Positions 6,559 to 7,138 of a stretch of 7,138 nucleotides of DNA are shown here, one piece after another (position 1 is the stretch's first letter; the number at the start of each line of letters is the position of its first letter). Origin of the DNA: Acidobacteriota bacterium (GTDB lineage Bacteria; Acidobacteriota; Vicinamibacteria; Vicinamibacterales; JACQTH01); NCBI GenBank assembly GCA_016210935.1, contig JACQTH010000139.1, positions 1 through 7,138 of the forward strand. The letters are read 5' to 3'. The notes below the pieces were generated by a model. The model saw only the letters and a program-made list of their open reading frames with translations. It ran no database searches and was not told the DNA's origin. The translations under genes and the position numbers were made by a program.

Positions 6559-6622
6559 ACCACAGAGGACACAGAGCGCACAGAGAAGAACACTTCTCCG
6601 TGATCTCTGTGATCTCTGTGGT
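6559..6622. repeat. 9-nt-period inverted repeat element, copy 2
   Basis: The left arm has CACAGAG at 6561-6567, 6570-6576 and 6579-6585. The right arm has CTCCGTG at 6596-6602 and CTCTGTG at 6605-6611 and 6614-6620. All units sit on an exact 9-nt period, and ACC/GGT at the edges extends the pairing. The loop is about 10 nt. It occupies the divergent region between the UbiD gene and the TPR-like gene, so it would lie in the 5' untranslated part of any ubiD transcript starting right of it. As in copy 1, the single G/C variant unit is the one next to the loop. Confidence 0.85.
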
Positions 6623-6637
6623 TCTCGTCGTGGCGAG

Positions 6638-6643
6638 TATAAT
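6638..6643 (+). promoter_or_regulatory. TATAAT -10 box, probable leaderless promoter
   Basis: A perfect TATAAT lies exactly 7 nt before the ATG at 6651. Transcription normally starts about 6-8 nt after the box, which would place the first base at or beside the start codon. No Shine-Dalgarno sequence fits between the box and the ATG, which agrees with a leaderless message. The -35 region (about 6615-6620, TCTGTG) lies in the end of the repeat arm and matches the consensus poorly. On the other strand the same bases read TATACT (6641-6636), a near-consensus -10 pointing toward the UbiD gene about 108 nt away, so a shared two-way promoter is possible. Confidence 0.55.
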
Positions 6644-6650
6644 CCGCCGC

Positions 6651-6989
6651 ATGCGAAAGATCGCCGCGTTCACCGTCACCGCGTCACTCGCCGCAGCACT
6701 GTTTGCTCAGACGCCGGCACCGGGTCGTGCGCCCGAAGCGCATTCTCTGTTCGGCGAGCCGTTGTTCGCGCCGGAACTGCCGCCGCAGCAGAAGGCAAAA
6801 CTCGAGGCGGACCTGGCGCAGGCGAAAGCCGCCTACGACCGCAGCCCGAACGATGCAGACGCGATCATCTGGGTCGGCCGCCGTCTCGGTTATCTCGGAC
6901 GGTTTCGTGAAGCGATTGAAAAGGGATCCAGCTGGGCGGCGTTTGTGTACATCGCAGCGGAAGCGGATTTGAAGCGGGGCCTGCGGTAG
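6651..6989 (+). CDS. Short secreted TPR-like protein, probably truncated
   Basis: A 112-residue protein from ATG 6651. The N-terminus is a Sec-type signal peptide: MRK, then hydrophobic IAAFTVTASLAAALFA, with likely cleavage after the Ala before QTPAPG. Then come HSLFGEPLFAPELPPQQKAK and a TPR-like helix pair, AKLEADLAQAKAAYDRSPND followed by ADAIIWVGRRLGYLGRFREAIEKG. As I recall, Acidobacteriota proteins with this start continue for several hundred residues with further TPR units, entered by an 'IFTxGIxxHPxxARxYRHRGHR'-like segment. Here, right after EAIEKG, the frame turns into SSWAAFVYIAAEADLKRGLR and stops at 6989. That tail does not look like TPR continuation, suggesting an internal deletion that joined the start to the end of another gene. 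An upstream in-frame ATG at 6528 would read through the repeat element and is rejected. It could be a remnant or still yield a small exported protein. Confidence 0.6.
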   Translation: MRKIAAFTVTASLAAALFAQTPAPGRAPEAHSLFGEPLFAPELPPQQKAKLEADLAQAKAAYDRSPNDADAIIWVGRRLGYLGRFREAIEKGSSWAAFVYIAAEADLKRGLR

Positions 6990-7019
6990 TCAGAGACCGA
7001 CACGAACGATCACGAATGA

Positions 7020-7088
7020 ACCGCGGAGAGCGCGGAGCCCGCAGAGCAAATACTTGATGTTCTCTGCGTGCTCTGCGTGCTCTGCGGT
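7020..7088. repeat. 9-nt-period inverted repeat element, copy 3 (CGCRGAG variant)
   Basis: The left arm has CGCGGAG at 7022-7028 and 7031-7037 and CGCAGAG at 7040-7046. The right arm has CTCTGCG at 7062-7068, 7071-7077 and 7080-7086. The period is again 9 nt, and ACC/GGT at the edges matches copy 2. Compared with copies 1 and 2, the second base of each left unit is G instead of A, and the matching base of each right unit is C instead of T, so base pairing is kept. CACGAA words at 7001-7006 and 7011-7016 precede the element and may belong to it or to a related repeat family. Confidence 0.8.
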
Positions 7089-7108
7089 CAGCCTTTTCGG
7101 CTTTCCTG

Positions 7109-7138
7109 ATGGCGGATATCGATCGCGTCCTGACCGAT
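7109..7138 (+). CDS. Possible start of a gene running off the right edge
   Basis: From ATG 7109 the frame reads MADIDRVLTD and is open to the end of the window, a credible bacterial N-terminus. It begins 21 nt after repeat copy 3. Just upstream AGCC (7090-7093) and GGCT (7099-7102) form a very small stem. No Shine-Dalgarno sequence is visible. Ten residues are too few to assign a family. An M20-type peptidase start would look similar, but that is only a guess. Confidence 0.4.
   Translation, partial: MADIDRVLTD

Noticed and set aside
5479..6603. A 374-codon plus-strand frame antisense to the UbiD gene ending in TTEDTERTEK
   Set aside because: The minus-strand UbiD protein carries all family motifs. 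The plus-strand frame is Arg/His-rich shadow coding and its end is translated repeat element.
775..7088. CRISPR array formed by the repeated CACAGAG units
   Set aside because: Units are 7 bp with 2-nt gaps in inverted arms, and the copies are kilobases apart. There are no 25-40 bp repeats with unique spacers and no cas genes.

Overview
The window looks like a piece of a high-GC soil bacterium, most plausibly an Acidobacteriota (Vicinamibacteria-like) genome. The pointers are the protein fragments at the two ends (an EYACHEANYGL C-terminus and a secreted TPR-type N-terminus ending in WVGRRLGYLGRFREAI), the GC-rich palindromic intergenic DNA, and the CACAGAG-type inverted repeats often met in environmental genomes of that kind. 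This placement rests on recall of protein and repeat style, not on a search.

Layout from left to right. Positions 1-143 (+) hold the C-terminus of an unrecognised-function protein. Positions 144-298 are a convergent intergenic spacer packed with inverted repeats. Five co-directional minus-strand genes then fill 299-6528. In transcription order they are a UbiD-family decarboxylase (6528-4729), a [2Fe-2S] small subunit (4718-4218), a molybdopterin large subunit (4224-1882), an FAD medium subunit (1703-858) and a CoxG-family SRPBCC protein (751-299). Positions 6529-6650 are a divergent promoter region. A short plus-strand gene for a secreted TPR-like protein (6651-6989) follows; it appears truncated and carries an unrelated tail. 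A further repeat copy lies at 7020-7088, and a possible new plus-strand gene begins at 7109 and runs off the edge.

The minus-strand genes look like one catabolic unit. The small, large and medium subunits together form a xanthine dehydrogenase/CO dehydrogenase-type molybdenum hydroxylase. The large subunit has the AYRGAGR active-site motif of the 'form II' CoxL-like group, not the AYxCSFR motif of true CO dehydrogenase. The UbiD protein is a prenylated-FMN-type (de)carboxylase with the expected Arg/Glu/Asp residues. A pairing of ring or carbon hydroxylation with (de)carboxylation fits breakdown of an aromatic or heteroaromatic acid. No ligase, transporter, regulator or XdhC-type maturation gene lies in the window, so the substrate cannot be named.

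The least ordinary DNA-level feature is a set of three inverted-repeat elements (about 775-847, 6559-6622, 7020-7088). Each has three 7-bp units at an exact 9-nt period in each arm. Copy 3 differs from copies 1 and 2 by matched changes in both arms. One copy sits between two genes of the presumed operon and one lies in the divergent promoter region. I see no convincing evidence for a wholly new defence or mobile system here.
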